From Geomonas paludis (GTDB lineage: Bacteria > Desulfobacterota > Desulfuromonadia > Geobacterales > Geobacteraceae), in NCBI RefSeq assembly GCF_014193585.1, contig NZ_BLXY01000010.1:62001-126000 (forward strand): a DNA stretch of 64,000 bases, in the 5' to 3' direction. The position numbers and the translations under genes are program-made. The notes beneath the pieces are model-generated. The model was not told where the DNA came from. It did not search any database and saw only the letters and a program-made list of their open reading frames with translations. The first letter of the stretch is position 1; each line of letters opens with the position of its first letter. Shown here piece after piece: positions 45,238 through 56,890 of the stretch.

Positions 45238-47499
45238 TTACGCGTCGGCGGGGAGCTCGATGATGAAGCGGCTCCCCTTGGGGTGGTTCTCCTTGGCGCG
45301 GATGAAGCCGTGGTGGTCGGAGATGATGGTGTTGACGATGGCGAGGCCCAGGCCGGTGCCGCTCTTCTTCCGTGAGAAGTACGGCTCGAAGAGCCGGGGG
45401 CGGTCCTCCGCGGCGATGCCGTGTCCGGTGTCGGAGACGGTGAAGGTGGCCATCTTCAGCGTGCTGTCGTAGCGGGTGGCCAGTTCGATCTCCCCGTCGC
45501 CCTCGATGGCGGCTACCGCGTTGTCCAGGAGGTTGATCACCACCCGCTTGATCTGGTCGCGGTCCAGCATGATGGCCGGCATCTGCTCGTCTGCGTTCAA
45601 CGTGAAGCGGATGTGGCGGTGCGCCTCCACGTACAGCGTGAGCGCCTCCTTGAGGATGTCGTTCAGGTCGTTGGGCTTGGGGACCGAGGCCGGCATGCGC
45701 GCGAAGTTGGAGAACTCGTTCACCAGCCCCTTCAACTCGTCCACCGATTTGATGATCATGTTGGTGCACTGGTCGAAGACCTCTTCCTCGCCCGCGAAGC
45801 GGGACAGGTAGCGCTTCCTGAGCCGCTGCGCCGAGAGCTGGATCGGCGTGAGCGGGTTCTTGATCTCGTGGGCGATCCTCCTGGCCACCTCGCGCCAGGC
45901 CGCCATCCTCTGCGCCTTGATCAGCGAGGTGAGGTCGTCCAGCACCACCACCATCCCCATGAAGGCGTCGTTCTCGTCCTTGAGGACGGTCAGGTTGGTG
46001 AGCAGGGTCAGTTCACCGTCCCGCATCGGTATGGTCACCTGGCGCACGATGGCGTCGTGCTTGTCGAGCACCATGTCGCGCAACAGCCCCTTGACGATGT
46101 CCAGGTGCTCGGCCTGCAGCACCTCGCGGAAGTTCTTGCCGGTGACCTTGTCGCTGTTGATCAAGAGGAGCTTCTCGGCCGACTTGTTGACCGTGGTGAG
46201 CAGCCCCCCCTTGTCCACCGAGATGATGCCGGCGGTGACGTTGGCGAGCACCGCCTCCATGTAGCGGCGCCGCTGCTCCAGTTCCATGTTGCTCTTCTGC
46301 AGCTCCTCGTTGGTGTGCTGCAGGGCGAGCTGGTTCTCGCGCAGGTCCTCGGTCATCCGGTTGAACGAGGCGATCAGCATGCCGATCTCGTCGCCGCCCC
46401 CCTCGCCCAGGTGCACGTCCAGGTTCCCCTCGGCTACCTGGCGGGTCGCCTCGGCCAGTTCCTGGATGGGGATGGTGAGGCTGCGGGCCAGGTAGACGCC
46501 GAACCAGACGGCGAGGAAGACGATCACCATGGTGATCAGAAACAGGGTCAGGATGTAGCCCGTGGCGATCGGGTGCTTCATGATCTTCAGCTGGCGGAAC
46601 TCGTGGTAGGACGCGGAGATCTCGCGCATCTTGGAGACCAGCGAGTAGGGGACGTAGTAGTTGACCACGATGACCCCGACCACGTCGTTGCCGTTGAAGT
46701 TGCTCCGGATCGGGACGATGCCGCGGATCAGGTCGGCCTTGCCGATGGCGTTGACCCGGGTCAGCTGCTGGCCGGCGAGCCCCACGTTGATGTCCTCGGA
46801 GGAGGGGTTGGTGAACTCGCCCAGCGGGAGCTTGGGGTTGCCGGCGCGGAACAGCTCCTCGCGCTGCGCGGAGAAGACCTCGACCACCCCCAGGTTGTAC
46901 TCCCTCTGCTTCTGGCGCACCAGGGCCTTCAGCTGGGGCAGGTTCTCCTCGTTGAGGAGCTTTCTCTCCTTGATGGCTTCGCTGATCTGCTCGCCGTAGT
47001 AGAGCGCGTTGGCGGCCGAGGTCTTGTAGTAGACCTGCGCCACCTCCATCGACTCGTTCAGGGAGGTCTCGACCTGCTTGTTGAACCAGTTCTGGATGCT
47101 GTTGGTGATGAAGCCGGCGGAGACGAAGAACAGCAGCATGGTCGGCACCAGCGACAGGGTGACGAAGGCGAGTACCAGCTTGGTGCGCAGCTTGGCGCCG
47201 GGCGTGTTCTTGCGCCGCTCCAGGAAGAGCTTGGTGATGTTCCTGAACACCAGGTAGACCAGCAGGATGATGAGCAGGATGATGACGTTGATGATGGCGA
47301 AGATGACGATGTTGCTCCCCATCGGCACCTCGGAGGAGAGGCGCGACAGGTGGATCTCGAGGTAGGTGAGGAGCACGATCATGAACAGCGACACGCAGAC
47401 GATGATCGCCTCGCGCTTGCGCTTTCTGATCTCTCCGGCGGGCAACTCGGTACCCTGTATCTGCGGGGGGAGCCCCCCCTTTTCGTCGGACATCGGCAT
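45238..47499 (-). CDS. NtrY-like sensor histidine kinase
   Basis: The 753-residue membrane kinase follows the NtrY plan. N-terminal membrane spans lie at about 31-49, 60-84 and 104-126. A periplasmic sensor region ends in another span near 315. HAMP (ARSLTIPIQELAEATRQVAEG), a PAS domain, HisKA with phospho-His in IAHEIKNPLTPIQLSAQRL and HATPase with DTGHGIAAEDRPRLFEPYF and GTGLGLAIVNTI follow. NtrY normally pairs with the sigma-54 activator NtrX; no response regulator gene is adjacent here. An AsmA gene follows and lpxC precedes, so it may monitor the envelope. Confidence 0.93.
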   Translation of the reverse strand: MPMSDEKGGLPPQIQGTELPAGEIRKRKREAIIVCVSLFMIVLLTYLEIHLSRLSSEVPMGSNIVIFAIINVIILLIILLVYLVFRNITKLFLERRKNTPGAKLRTKLVLAFVTLSLVPTMLLFFVSAGFITNSIQNWFNKQVETSLNESMEVAQVYYKTSAANALYYGEQISEAIKERKLLNEENLPQLKALVRQKQREYNLGVVEVFSAQREELFRAGNPKLPLGEFTNPSSEDINVGLAGQQLTRVNAIGKADLIRGIVPIRSNFNGNDVVGVIVVNYYVPYSLVSKMREISASYHEFRQLKIMKHPIATGYILTLFLITMVIVFLAVWFGVYLARSLTIPIQELAEATRQVAEGNLDVHLGEGGGDEIGMLIASFNRMTEDLRENQLALQHTNEELQKSNMELEQRRRYMEAVLANVTAGIISVDKGGLLTTVNKSAEKLLLINSDKVTGKNFREVLQAEHLDIVKGLLRDMVLDKHDAIVRQVTIPMRDGELTLLTNLTVLKDENDAFMGMVVVLDDLTSLIKAQRMAAWREVARRIAHEIKNPLTPIQLSAQRLRKRYLSRFAGEEEVFDQCTNMIIKSVDELKGLVNEFSNFARMPASVPKPNDLNDILKEALTLYVEAHRHIRFTLNADEQMPAIMLDRDQIKRVVINLLDNAVAAIEGDGEIELATRYDSTLKMATFTVSDTGHGIAAEDRPRLFEPYFSRKKSGTGLGLAIVNTIISDHHGFIRAKENHPKGSRFIIELPADA

Positions 47500-47563
47500 C
47501 AGGCCACTCTATACGAATGAGGCAGCGGTTTCAAGCACTTCGACGCTGCGCCGGGAACGAAAA

Positions 47564-47632
47564 AAGCAGCCCCCGGGGGAGCTGCTTCGTTTTTCTCTCT
47601 TAGTCTTAATCTTAGTCTTAATCTTAGCCGGC
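47564..47632 (-). terminator. lpxC terminator next to a hexamer array
   Basis: On the minus strand AAGCAGC (47587-47581) and GCTGCTT (47570-47564) form the stem and are followed by T6. Between it and the lpxC stop, about 47597-47630, is the array CTAAGATTAAGACTAAGATT in the sense direction. Confidence 0.85.
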
Positions 47633-47634
47633 CT

Positions 47635-48552
47635 CTAAGCCTCCAGCCATGCCAGTTCCGGCAGGGAGAGGTTGAAGGGCGCGTTGAACGCCTGCGGGGT
47701 GAACTCGATCAGGGTGTAGCAATCCGGGCGCTTCAGAAGCTCCATGACCAGCTTGTGGTTCAGGTCGTGGCCGGACTTGGTGGCTTTCACGTGCCCGATC
47801 AGGCGGTGGCCGGCGAGGGAGAGGTCGCCCACGGAGTCGAGGATCTTGTGGCGCACGAACTCGTCCTGGAACCTGAGCCCTTCCGGGTTCAGTACGCCGT
47901 GGTCGCCGATGACCACCGCGTTGTCCAGCGAACCGCCCAGGGCCAGGCCGTGCGCCTTCATCATCTCCACTTCGGCGAGGAAGCAGAAGGTGCGGGCGGC
48001 GGCGAACTGGTCGGTGAAGCTGGTCTGGCTGAACTCCAGCGAGCGGTGCTGCTTCATCACGGCCGGGTGGGCGAACTGCATGTCGAAGGAGATCTTGTAG
48101 TGGCGCGACGGGATGATGGAGGCCTTCTTGTCGCCGTCGGTCACGCTGACCGGCTTCTTGATCACCAGGTACTTGCGGGGCTTCTTGGACTCCTTGGTGC
48201 CGGCCTTGACGATGGCGGCCACGAAGGGCGCCGCGCTGCCGTCCATGATCGGCACTTCCGGACCGTTGATGTCCACGTGCGCGTTGTCGATGCCGCAGCC
48301 GTACAGGGCCGCCATGAGGTGCTCTATGGTGGAGACGCTTGCTTCGCCGCGGCCGATGGTGGTGGAGAGCCTGGTGTTGACCACGTTCTGTGCGTGCGCT
48401 TCGATGGAAACAGCCGGGGTGAGGTCAACCCTGTGGAAGACGACGCCGGTGCCCGGCTCCGCCGGACGCAGCGTAATGGTGATCGTCTTGCCGGTGTGCA
48501 GGCCGATGCCGCTGAAGGTTACCTTGTTGCCCAAAGTCTGTTGGAATATCAT
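47635..48552 (-). CDS. lpxC: UDP-3-O-acyl-N-acetylglucosamine deacetylase
   Basis: The 305-residue LpxC carries out the committed step of lipid A synthesis. TIEHLMAALYGCGIDNAHVDI holds the first zinc His, and HKILDSVGDLSLAG holds the His and Asp of the second zinc motif. ATG 48552 (MIFQQTLGNKVTF) has AGGAGC upstream. The C-terminal catalytic His region (ATKSGHDLNHKL) is present. It is monocistronic, with a terminator downstream, away from the lpt genes at 2.6 kb. Confidence 0.96.
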   Translation of the reverse strand: MIFQQTLGNKVTFSGIGLHTGKTITITLRPAEPGTGVVFHRVDLTPAVSIEAHAQNVVNTRLSTTIGRGEASVSTIEHLMAALYGCGIDNAHVDINGPEVPIMDGSAAPFVAAIVKAGTKESKKPRKYLVIKKPVSVTDGDKKASIIPSRHYKISFDMQFAHPAVMKQHRSLEFSQTSFTDQFAAARTFCFLAEVEMMKAHGLALGGSLDNAVVIGDHGVLNPEGLRFQDEFVRHKILDSVGDLSLAGHRLIGHVKATKSGHDLNHKLVMELLKRPDCYTLIEFTPQAFNAPFNLSLPELAWLEA

Positions 48553-48744
48553 CTGCTTGCTCCTGATCATCAGTATGCTTACTATCAAGCAAATAATGAG
48601 CCAAGAGTGGCCGCATGCTTCTCATTGGAAAAAAGCGCGCTGCTTCGGGTGTGTAGACGGTATCGACTGCCGGAAAGGTGCGGGGCGGGGGTGTGGCAAA
48701 TTTACCGCTGTGGTGCCAGTGCAACGGGGAGTGTGGCTTTTTTG

Positions 48745-50430
48745 CTACAGTCTGCCTGAGCGGAGGATGGCGACCATCCACCAGACGCCGACGATGCCGG
48801 CGCAGCTGTAGCCGAAAAAGGCGAAGGCGGGAAAGCCCCAGAGCATGGGGCCGCGGTTTCCCTGCATGGCGATGGACGAACCGATCAGGAGGGCGGCGAT
48901 GATCAGGGAGAGGCAGAGCCGGTTGGCGGAGCGGTCCAGTTCCTTGGAGAAGCGGTCCAGGCCCCGGTGCTCCAGATCGATGCGGAACTTGTTGCGGTTG
49001 ATCTTGTTCAGGATCTCCCTGATGTCGCGCGGCAGGTTGCGCGCCAGGGTGAGGTAGCCTTCGAGCCCCTGCTCCGCCTCGCGAAACAGCCGTCCGGGTG
49101 AGCGCTGCTCGCGGAACTCGCGCTCCAGAAAGGGGCGCAGGTGGCCGACCATGTCGAAATCGGGGTCGAGCTTTCTCCCCATCCCCTCAACCACCACCAG
49201 CACCTTCACCAGCATGGTGAGGTCGGGGTGCACCTTGATGCGGTGGGTGGAGATCAGGTCGATGAACTCCAGGAGCATGCGCCCCACCTCGATCTCCTTG
49301 AGCGGGATCTCGAGGTAGCTGTCCATGAACTCGGCCAGCGCCTTCTTCAAGGCCTGCATGTTCACCGTTTCGCCGGCGTCCCCCGCCTCCACGATGATGT
49401 GGGCCAGCCCCTCCACGTCCCGGTTGATCACCGCCACCAGGACGTCGGTCAGGTAGCGCTTCACCGCCGGGTCGAGCCTGCCCACCATGCCGAAGTCGAG
49501 CAGGCAGATCACGTTGTCCTTGAAGATGAGCACGTTGCCGGGGTGGGGGTCGCCGTGGAAGAAGCCGTGCTCCAGCACCATCTTCAGAAAGGCGCGGGCC
49601 CCGCGCCGGGCGATCTCGCGCCGGTCCAGCCCGGCCGCCTCGATGGCGCAGGTGTCGCTGACCTTAATCCCCCCCACGTACTCGGTGGTGAGCACCCCCT
49701 TGGCCGTCGCCTCCCAATAGACCTTTGGGAAGTAGAGGTTGGGGTCACCCTTGAAGTTGTCGCGGATCTTCTCGATGGCGTGCCCCTCGCGGGTCAGGTC
49801 CATCTCGCGCCTGATGGTGTAGGAGAACTCGCGCACCACCCCCACCGGGTCGTAGATGTCGCTGCGGGCCATGTGGCGCTCCAAAAGGAGCGCCACCCCC
49901 ATCAGGATGTCGATGTCGGTCTCTACCGCTTCCACCACCCCCGGACGGCGGACCTTGACCACCACGTCCTCGCCGGTGATGAGGCGGGCGCGATGCACCT
50001 GCGCGATGGACGCCCCCGCGATCGCCTCCCGTTCGACGTACAGGAAGCGCTGACCCAGGGGCACCCCCAACTCGTGCTCGATCTGCGCCTTGATCTCCTC
50101 GAAGGGAAGGCAGGGGATCTTGTCCTGCAGGTGGGCCAGTTCCTGGACGAAGGAGGCGGGGATGATGTCGGCGCGGGTGGAGAGGAGCTGACCCAGCTTG
50201 ATGAAGGTGGTGCCCAGTTCCTCCAGGGCGAGGCGCAGCCGCTCCGGCGGCGTCAGGTGCTCGGCCTTGGCGCTCCTGGGGCGGAAGACCCGGCGCGAGA
50301 AATCGACCACCTGCCCGAAGTTCAGGTACTCCAGCAGGTGCCCGAGCCCGTAGCCTCCCAGCACCGTGATGATCTGGCGGTAGCGCCGGATGCTCCTGAC
50401 GTTGCGGTTTATGTTTACTATCCTAAGCAC
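48745..50430 (-). CDS. ubiB: ABC1/UbiB-family atypical kinase
   Basis: The 561-residue protein has the UbiB pattern: KLGQLLSTRADIIPASFVQEL (KxGQ motif), GEDVVVKVRRPGV with the ATP-binding Lys, and HGFFHGDPHPGNVLIF. Two membrane spans end the protein (LSLIIAALLIGSSIA, FAFFGYSCAGIVGVWWMV). UbiB-type ATPases assist quinone synthesis; in a menaquinone organism the exact role is uncertain. The GTG start at 50430 has GGAGGATGA upstream and overlaps the phasin-like gene by 13 bases. Confidence 0.92.
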   Translation of the reverse strand: MLRIVNINRNVRSIRRYRQIITVLGGYGLGHLLEYLNFGQVVDFSRRVFRPRSAKAEHLTPPERLRLALEELGTTFIKLGQLLSTRADIIPASFVQELAHLQDKIPCLPFEEIKAQIEHELGVPLGQRFLYVEREAIAGASIAQVHRARLITGEDVVVKVRRPGVVEAVETDIDILMGVALLLERHMARSDIYDPVGVVREFSYTIRREMDLTREGHAIEKIRDNFKGDPNLYFPKVYWEATAKGVLTTEYVGGIKVSDTCAIEAAGLDRREIARRGARAFLKMVLEHGFFHGDPHPGNVLIFKDNVICLLDFGMVGRLDPAVKRYLTDVLVAVINRDVEGLAHIIVEAGDAGETVNMQALKKALAEFMDSYLEIPLKEIEVGRMLLEFIDLISTHRIKVHPDLTMLVKVLVVVEGMGRKLDPDFDMVGHLRPFLEREFREQRSPGRLFREAEQGLEGYLTLARNLPRDIREILNKINRNKFRIDLEHRGLDRFSKELDRSANRLCLSLIIAALLIGSSIAMQGNRGPMLWGFPAFAFFGYSCAGIVGVWWMVAILRSGRL

Positions 50431-50750
50431 TCATCCTCCGGCTGGGAGGTGACGCTTTCGGCGGCAAGCGCCTCCAGCGCCCTCACGCGCCGCTCCAGTC
50501 TGTCGTAGTCGTCGCGCGACACCATGCCCATCCGGTCCAGGGCCTTCTTCACCTCGGCCTCGGCCACTTCGGCGGTCTTTTGCTGCCCGGTGCGCGCCAT
50601 CTCCTGGATCCGGTCCAGGAAGGCGCGCCCTTCCTCCTCGCTGATCTTGTAGCGGGACTTCATCTCCTGGATCAGCTCCTCCCCTTTTTTCTGGGTAAGC
50701 GCCGCCGCACCGAGCGCCGTGAGCACAGCCTTCTCGAACAGTTCGAACAT
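50418..50750 (-). CDS. Phasin-like coiled-coil protein
   Basis: This 110-residue protein begins FELFEKAVLTALGAAALTQKKGEELI and is otherwise highly charged helix with heptads, ending in a leucine-rich coil (DYDRLERRVRALEALAAE). It matches the short phasin/PHA-granule family that often precedes ubiB in Deltaproteobacteria. No PHA synthase is seen here, so it may act in another way at membranes or with UbiB. GAGGAGGG precedes the ATG. Confidence 0.8.
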   Translation of the reverse strand: MFELFEKAVLTALGAAALTQKKGEELIQEMKSRYKISEEEGRAFLDRIQEMARTGQQKTAEVAEAEVKKALDRMGMVSRDDYDRLERRVRALEALAAESVTSQPEDECLG

Positions 50751-50848
50751 GGTATCCCTCCTCTTGCAAACGGTAGTGGCACGCCTCCATTTTATAGGCG
50801 CTATTTAATGATACTGGCGAGCCGTCCGTTGTCAAACATTGCACCTCC

Positions 50849-50877
50849 TTGACATCACTATGTTTCTCACCGATAAT
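50849..50877 (+). promoter_or_regulatory. Promoter of the GspE-type ATPase gene
   Basis: A perfect TTGACA (50849-50854) and GATAAT (50872-50877) are 17 bases apart, about 32 bases before the ATG at 50910. Confidence 0.7.
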
Positions 50878-50909
50878 CCCATACTTGTTCCCATTAAAAG
50901 GGTTACGCC

Positions 50910-52697
50910 ATGCAGAAAAAGAAGATGGTCACCATCAAGAACGTGGCCCAGATCCTCCTGCAGCGGGGACTGATCGACCAGGGGCAGTTCAACGAGCTGC
51001 TGGCCAAGGGGGAGGCGCAGGCCCACCGGCTGGCGGGCGCGCAACAGGCGGGGTATTCCCGGCGGCTGCAACAGACCCCGGAAAAGCCGTCCCCCGCCGA
51101 GATCATCGCCTCGCTGAACCTGGAAGTCGCCGGTTCCTGCGGCAAGCTCCTCACCGAAGACGCCATCACCGAAGTGCTCGCCGCCGCGGTGGGGCTTCCC
51201 TACCTTAAGATCAACCCGATGAAGCTCGACCTCGACCTGGTCACCGCCCACATCTCGCGCCCCTTTGCCCTGAGGCACCTGATCGTTCCCGTGGCGTTTG
51301 AGGACGGGGTGGTTACGCTGGCGGTCGCCGATCCCTTCAACGACGAGGTGATCGAAGAACTGAGGGCCGTGAAGCGGATGGAGTTTCGCCGGGTGCTCGC
51401 CTCGCGCAACGACATCCTCAAGATCCTGAGGGAGTTCTTCGGGTTCCGCGCATCGGTGCAGGCCGCCGAGAGCGAGGTGGCCACCGCGGTGGACCTGGGC
51501 AACCTGGAGCAGTTCGTCCGCCTGAAAAGCGGGCACGAGATCGAGGGGACCGACCGCAACATCATCTCCGCCGTGGACTTCCTGCTGCAGTACGCCTTCG
51601 ACCAGCGGGCGAGCGACATCCACATCGAGCCCAAGCGGGAGAAGTCGCTGGTGCGGCTGCGGGTGGACGGGGTGCTGCACAACGTGCACATGGTTCCCAA
51701 GCAGCTGCATCCCCCCATCGTTTCCCGCATCAAGATGCTCTCCCGCATGGACCTGGCCGAGAAGCGGCGTCCCCAGGACGGCAGGATCAAGACCAGCCAT
51801 GACGGGCGCGAGGTCGAGTTGCGCGTCTCCACCCTGCCGGTCGCCTTCGGGGAGAAGGTGGTGATCAGGATCTTCGACCCGGACGTCCTGATGCAGGAGC
51901 TGGACACCATCGGCTTCTATCCGCGCGAGTACCAGCTCTACAGTTCCTTCCTGCGCCGCCCCAACGGCATCATCCTGGTCACCGGCCCCACCGGCAGCGG
52001 CAAGACCACCACGCTCTACTCCTCGCTTCGGACCCTTTCCTCCCCGGAGGTGAACATCGTCACCGTCGAGGACCCTATCGAGATGGTGATGGAGGAGTTC
52101 AACCAGGTCGGGGTGCAAAGCGGCATCGGGGTCACCTTCGACAAGGTGCTGAGAAACGTGCTGCGCCAGGACCCGGACATCATCATGGTGGGCGAGATCC
52201 GCGACAAGGAGACCGCCGAGAACGCGGTGCAGGCGGCGCTCACCGGGCACCTGGTGCTTTCCACGCTGCATACCAACGACGCACCATCCTCGGTGACCAG
52301 GTTGATCGACCTGGGGGTTCCCTCCTTTTTGATCTCCTCCACGGTGATCGGCATCATCGCCCAGCGGCTGTTGCGGAAGATCTGTCCCAACTGCAAGCGG
52401 GAGAGCCAGTTGAGCGCGGAGGAGCTGGAATACCTGGGGTTGAAGCGGCCGGCGCGGGTCTGGGCGGGGGAGGGGTGTGCCGAATGTCGCGGTACCGGCT
52501 ACAAGGGGAGGACCGGGATCTTCGAGGTGCTGGACGTGAACGAGGCCATCAAGGCCGTCATTGGGGAGCGGGTCGACCTGGCCGAGCTGCAGGCCGCCGC
52601 CCGCAATGACGGTCTGATTACCCTGCGCGAGCAGGCCGTGCGCAAGATGCTGGAAGGGATAACCACCTACGAAGAAGTCATCGCGGTCACAGGCTGA
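50910..52697 (+). CDS. gspE: Type II secretion/type IV pilus assembly ATPase, GspE/PilB family
   Basis: The 595-residue hexameric ATPase has an N-terminal MshEN-like domain (about 10-180), Walker A GPTGSGKTTTLYS near residue 358, Asp box VTVEDPIEM, Walker B IIMVGEIRDKETAENA and His box LSTLHTND. The zinc site is CPNC...CAEC near 492-530. It powers assembly of a pseudopilus or pilus. It stands without other gsp or pil genes. It is an extension ATPase rather than PilT because of the zinc module and N-domain. Whether GspE or a PilB cannot be told from context. Confidence 0.9.
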   Translation: MQKKKMVTIKNVAQILLQRGLIDQGQFNELLAKGEAQAHRLAGAQQAGYSRRLQQTPEKPSPAEIIASLNLEVAGSCGKLLTEDAITEVLAAAVGLPYLKINPMKLDLDLVTAHISRPFALRHLIVPVAFEDGVVTLAVADPFNDEVIEELRAVKRMEFRRVLASRNDILKILREFFGFRASVQAAESEVATAVDLGNLEQFVRLKSGHEIEGTDRNIISAVDFLLQYAFDQRASDIHIEPKREKSLVRLRVDGVLHNVHMVPKQLHPPIVSRIKMLSRMDLAEKRRPQDGRIKTSHDGREVELRVSTLPVAFGEKVVIRIFDPDVLMQELDTIGFYPREYQLYSSFLRRPNGIILVTGPTGSGKTTTLYSSLRTLSSPEVNIVTVEDPIEMVMEEFNQVGVQSGIGVTFDKVLRNVLRQDPDIIMVGEIRDKETAENAVQAALTGHLVLSTLHTNDAPSSVTRLIDLGVPSFLISSTVIGIIAQRLLRKICPNCKRESQLSAEELEYLGLKRPARVWAGEGCAECRGTGYKGRTGIFEVLDVNEAIKAVIGERVDLAELQAAARNDGLITLREQAVRKMLEGITTYEEVIAVTG

Positions 52698-52737
52698 GCC
52701 AGTCTGAGCCAGCCTGACCAGTCGGACGCCCGCCAAA

Positions 52738-52767
52738 GGGGACTGGCTCCGCCAGGTGCCTGTCCCC
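52738..52767. repeat. Palindromic repeat of the GGGGACAGGCACC family
   Basis: This 30-base palindrome is the inverted orientation of the copies at 35254 and 41326. It follows a short decamer repeat (GCTGAGCCAGTCTGAGCCAG) that begins at the stop codon of the ATPase gene. Confidence 0.85.
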
Positions 52768-52805
52768 CTCAACGCCCGCCGGACGCTTCCGCCAAGGGAG
52801 GAACC

Positions 52806-53360
52806 ATGGAAAACAGTCCCACCGACACCCCCACCGAAACCGCCATCTTTGCCGGCGGGTGCTTCTGGTGCATGGAGCCGGTCTTCGACAAGATGCCGGG
52901 GGTGCTCTCGGTGCTCCCCGGCTATACCGGCGGCACCACGCCCAACCCGAGCTACCGCGAGGTCTGCGAGGGGGAGACCGGCCACGTCGAGGCGGTGCAG
53001 ATAGTCTTCGACCCGGCCCGTGTGAGCTACCGCGAACTGCTGCGGGTGTTCTGGCGCAACATCGACCCCACCACCAAGAACCGCCAGTTCTGCGACTACG
53101 GCAGCCAGTACCAGACCGCCGTCTTCTACCTCAATGAGCAACAGAAAAGGGAAGCGGAGGAGAGCCGGGAGGACGCCCAGCGCAGCAACAGGGTCGGGGC
53201 GGCGGTGGTCACCGAGATCCTGCCGGCGTCGGAGTTCTACCCGGCCGAGGAGTACCACCGGCAGTATTACAAGAAGGAGCCCTACCACTACCAGCGCTAC
53301 CACGATGGCTGCGGCCGCAACTGGAGATTGAAGGAGCTGTGGGGGCGGGAAACGGAGTAG
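52806..53360 (+). CDS. msrA: Peptide-methionine (S)-S-oxide reductase
   Basis: This 184-residue MsrA has the catalytic GGCFWCMEPVF (Cys20), GYTGGTTPNPSYREVC and TKNRQFCDYGSQYQTAVFY, with GCGRN near the C-terminus supplying a possible resolving cysteine. It repairs oxidised methionine using thioredoxin. AAGGGAGGAACC precedes the ATG. No msrB is nearby. It overlaps none of its neighbours and stands 13 bases from the convergent kinase stop. Confidence 0.96.
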   Translation: MENSPTDTPTETAIFAGGCFWCMEPVFDKMPGVLSVLPGYTGGTTPNPSYREVCEGETGHVEAVQIVFDPARVSYRELLRVFWRNIDPTTKNRQFCDYGSQYQTAVFYLNEQQKREAEESREDAQRSNRVGAAVVTEILPASEFYPAEEYHRQYYKKEPYHYQRYHDGCGRNWRLKELWGRETE

Positions 53361-53373
53361 CCGGCGCCGGCAT

Positions 53374-55512
<2,139 letters not shown>

Positions 55513-55579
55513 GTGTGCTCCCGCCCTTCAGGGCGTCTGGCTGCGGTGGCCGGGGTCTTTGCTGCCGTTACGTTTTCAT

Positions 55580-55598
55580 GGGCGGCTCTTGGCCGCCC
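55580..55598. other. Hairpin between the hybrid kinase and glgC
   Basis: GGGCGGC (55580-55586) pairs with GCCGCCC (55592-55598). It lies just before the glgC stop on the minus strand (55601) and lacks a T-run, so it is at most a weak terminator of glgC. Confidence 0.4.
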
Positions 55599-55600
55599 CC

Positions 55601-56842
55601 TTACTTGGCTTCCGCCATCGATACCACGACGATCCCCGATTCGGTGACCCGGTACCCCTTGGCCCGGTCCTCATCGTGGTCGTAGCCGATCTGGGTGCCG
55701 TCGGGGATGACGATGTTCTTGTCGATGATGGCGCGCTTGATCTTTACGTGGCGTCCGACGGTGACGTTTTCGAAGAGGATGGAATCGTCCACCTCGCTGT
55801 AGCTGTTCACCTTGCAGCGCGGGCCCAGGATGGTGCGGCGCACCGTGGCCCCGCTGGTGATGCAGCCGGCGCAGACGTAGGAATCGATGTTCATACCGCG
55901 GCGCCCTTCCTCGTCGAAGACGGTCTTGGCAGGGGGGAGGTTGCCCTGGTTGGTCAGGATGGGCCACTTGTAGTTGTAGAGGTTAAGCTGCGGCGAGACG
56001 TGGATCAGGTCCATGTTGGCCTCGTAGTAGCTCTCGATGGTCCCCACGTCCTTCCAGTAGCCTTTTTCCTCCGCCTTCATGCCGGGGATGATGTTGTCGT
56101 TGAAGTTGTAGGCGAACACCTTGTCCTTTTTCTCCAGCATCATCGGGATGACGTGCTTGCCGAAGTCGAGGTCCTCGTACATCTTCTTCCCTTCCTGCAG
56201 CACCTCGATCAGCTTTTTGGTGGAGAAGATGTAGTTCCCCATGGAGGCGAAGCAGGTGTCACGGCCGGGGATGCTTTCCGGGTTTTTCGGTTTTTCGGTG
56301 AAGGCGCTGATCTTGTAGTCGTCATCGACCGAGAAGACCCCGAAGCGGCTCGCCTCCTGGACCGGCACCTCCAGCGCCGCGACGGTCAGGTCGGCGCGGT
56401 TTCTGCGGTGGTAGTCGATCATCTGGCTCACGTCCATCTTGTAGATGTGGTCGCCGCCGAAGATGGCGACGTAGTCCGCGTCCGAGGACTCCACGAAGCG
56501 CAGGTACTGCAGGATGGCGTCGGCTGTCCCCTTGAACCAATCCTCGTTCTCCGAACTGGTCTCCGGCGAGATGGCGACGAAGAACTCGCCCAGGCCGGTC
56601 CATTTGCCCCACGACTCCCTGATGTGCTTGTTGAGGGAGTACGCGCGGTACTGGGTCAGGATGTAGACCTTCTTGATCCCGGAGTTGAACAGGTTGCTCA
56701 AAACGAAATCGATGATCTTGTACTTGCCGCCGAACATGACGCTCGGCTTGGCCCTTCTGATGGTGAGGGGGCTCAGGCGCTCCCCTTTGCCGCCGGCGAG
56801 CACCATGGCGATGGTGTTGCCGGCATTACTCATGGCATACAT
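55601..56842 (-). CDS. glgC: Glucose-1-phosphate adenylyltransferase
   Basis: The 413-residue GlgC makes ADP-glucose for glycogen synthesis. MVLAGGKGERLSPLTIRRAKPSVMFGG is the nucleotidyl-transfer motif, FAYN/GYWKDVGTIESYYEANMDL the sugar-phosphate site, and a C-terminal left-handed beta-helix (ILGPRCKVNSYSEVDDSILF) the oligomerisation part. ATG 56842 is preferred because GGAGG lies ten bases upstream; the ATG at 56833 would be too far. Other glg genes are not in the window. Confidence 0.96.
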   Translation of the reverse strand: MYAMSNAGNTIAMVLAGGKGERLSPLTIRRAKPSVMFGGKYKIIDFVLSNLFNSGIKKVYILTQYRAYSLNKHIRESWGKWTGLGEFFVAISPETSSENEDWFKGTADAILQYLRFVESSDADYVAIFGGDHIYKMDVSQMIDYHRRNRADLTVAALEVPVQEASRFGVFSVDDDYKISAFTEKPKNPESIPGRDTCFASMGNYIFSTKKLIEVLQEGKKMYEDLDFGKHVIPMMLEKKDKVFAYNFNDNIIPGMKAEEKGYWKDVGTIESYYEANMDLIHVSPQLNLYNYKWPILTNQGNLPPAKTVFDEEGRRGMNIDSYVCAGCITSGATVRRTILGPRCKVNSYSEVDDSILFENVTVGRHVKIKRAIIDKNIVIPDGTQIGYDHDEDRAKGYRVTESGIVVVSMAEAK

Positions 56843-56890
56843 GCAGTCTTAGTCCTCCGGGTATCGCGGTCGGGTCCTGCCCGGCCGGTG

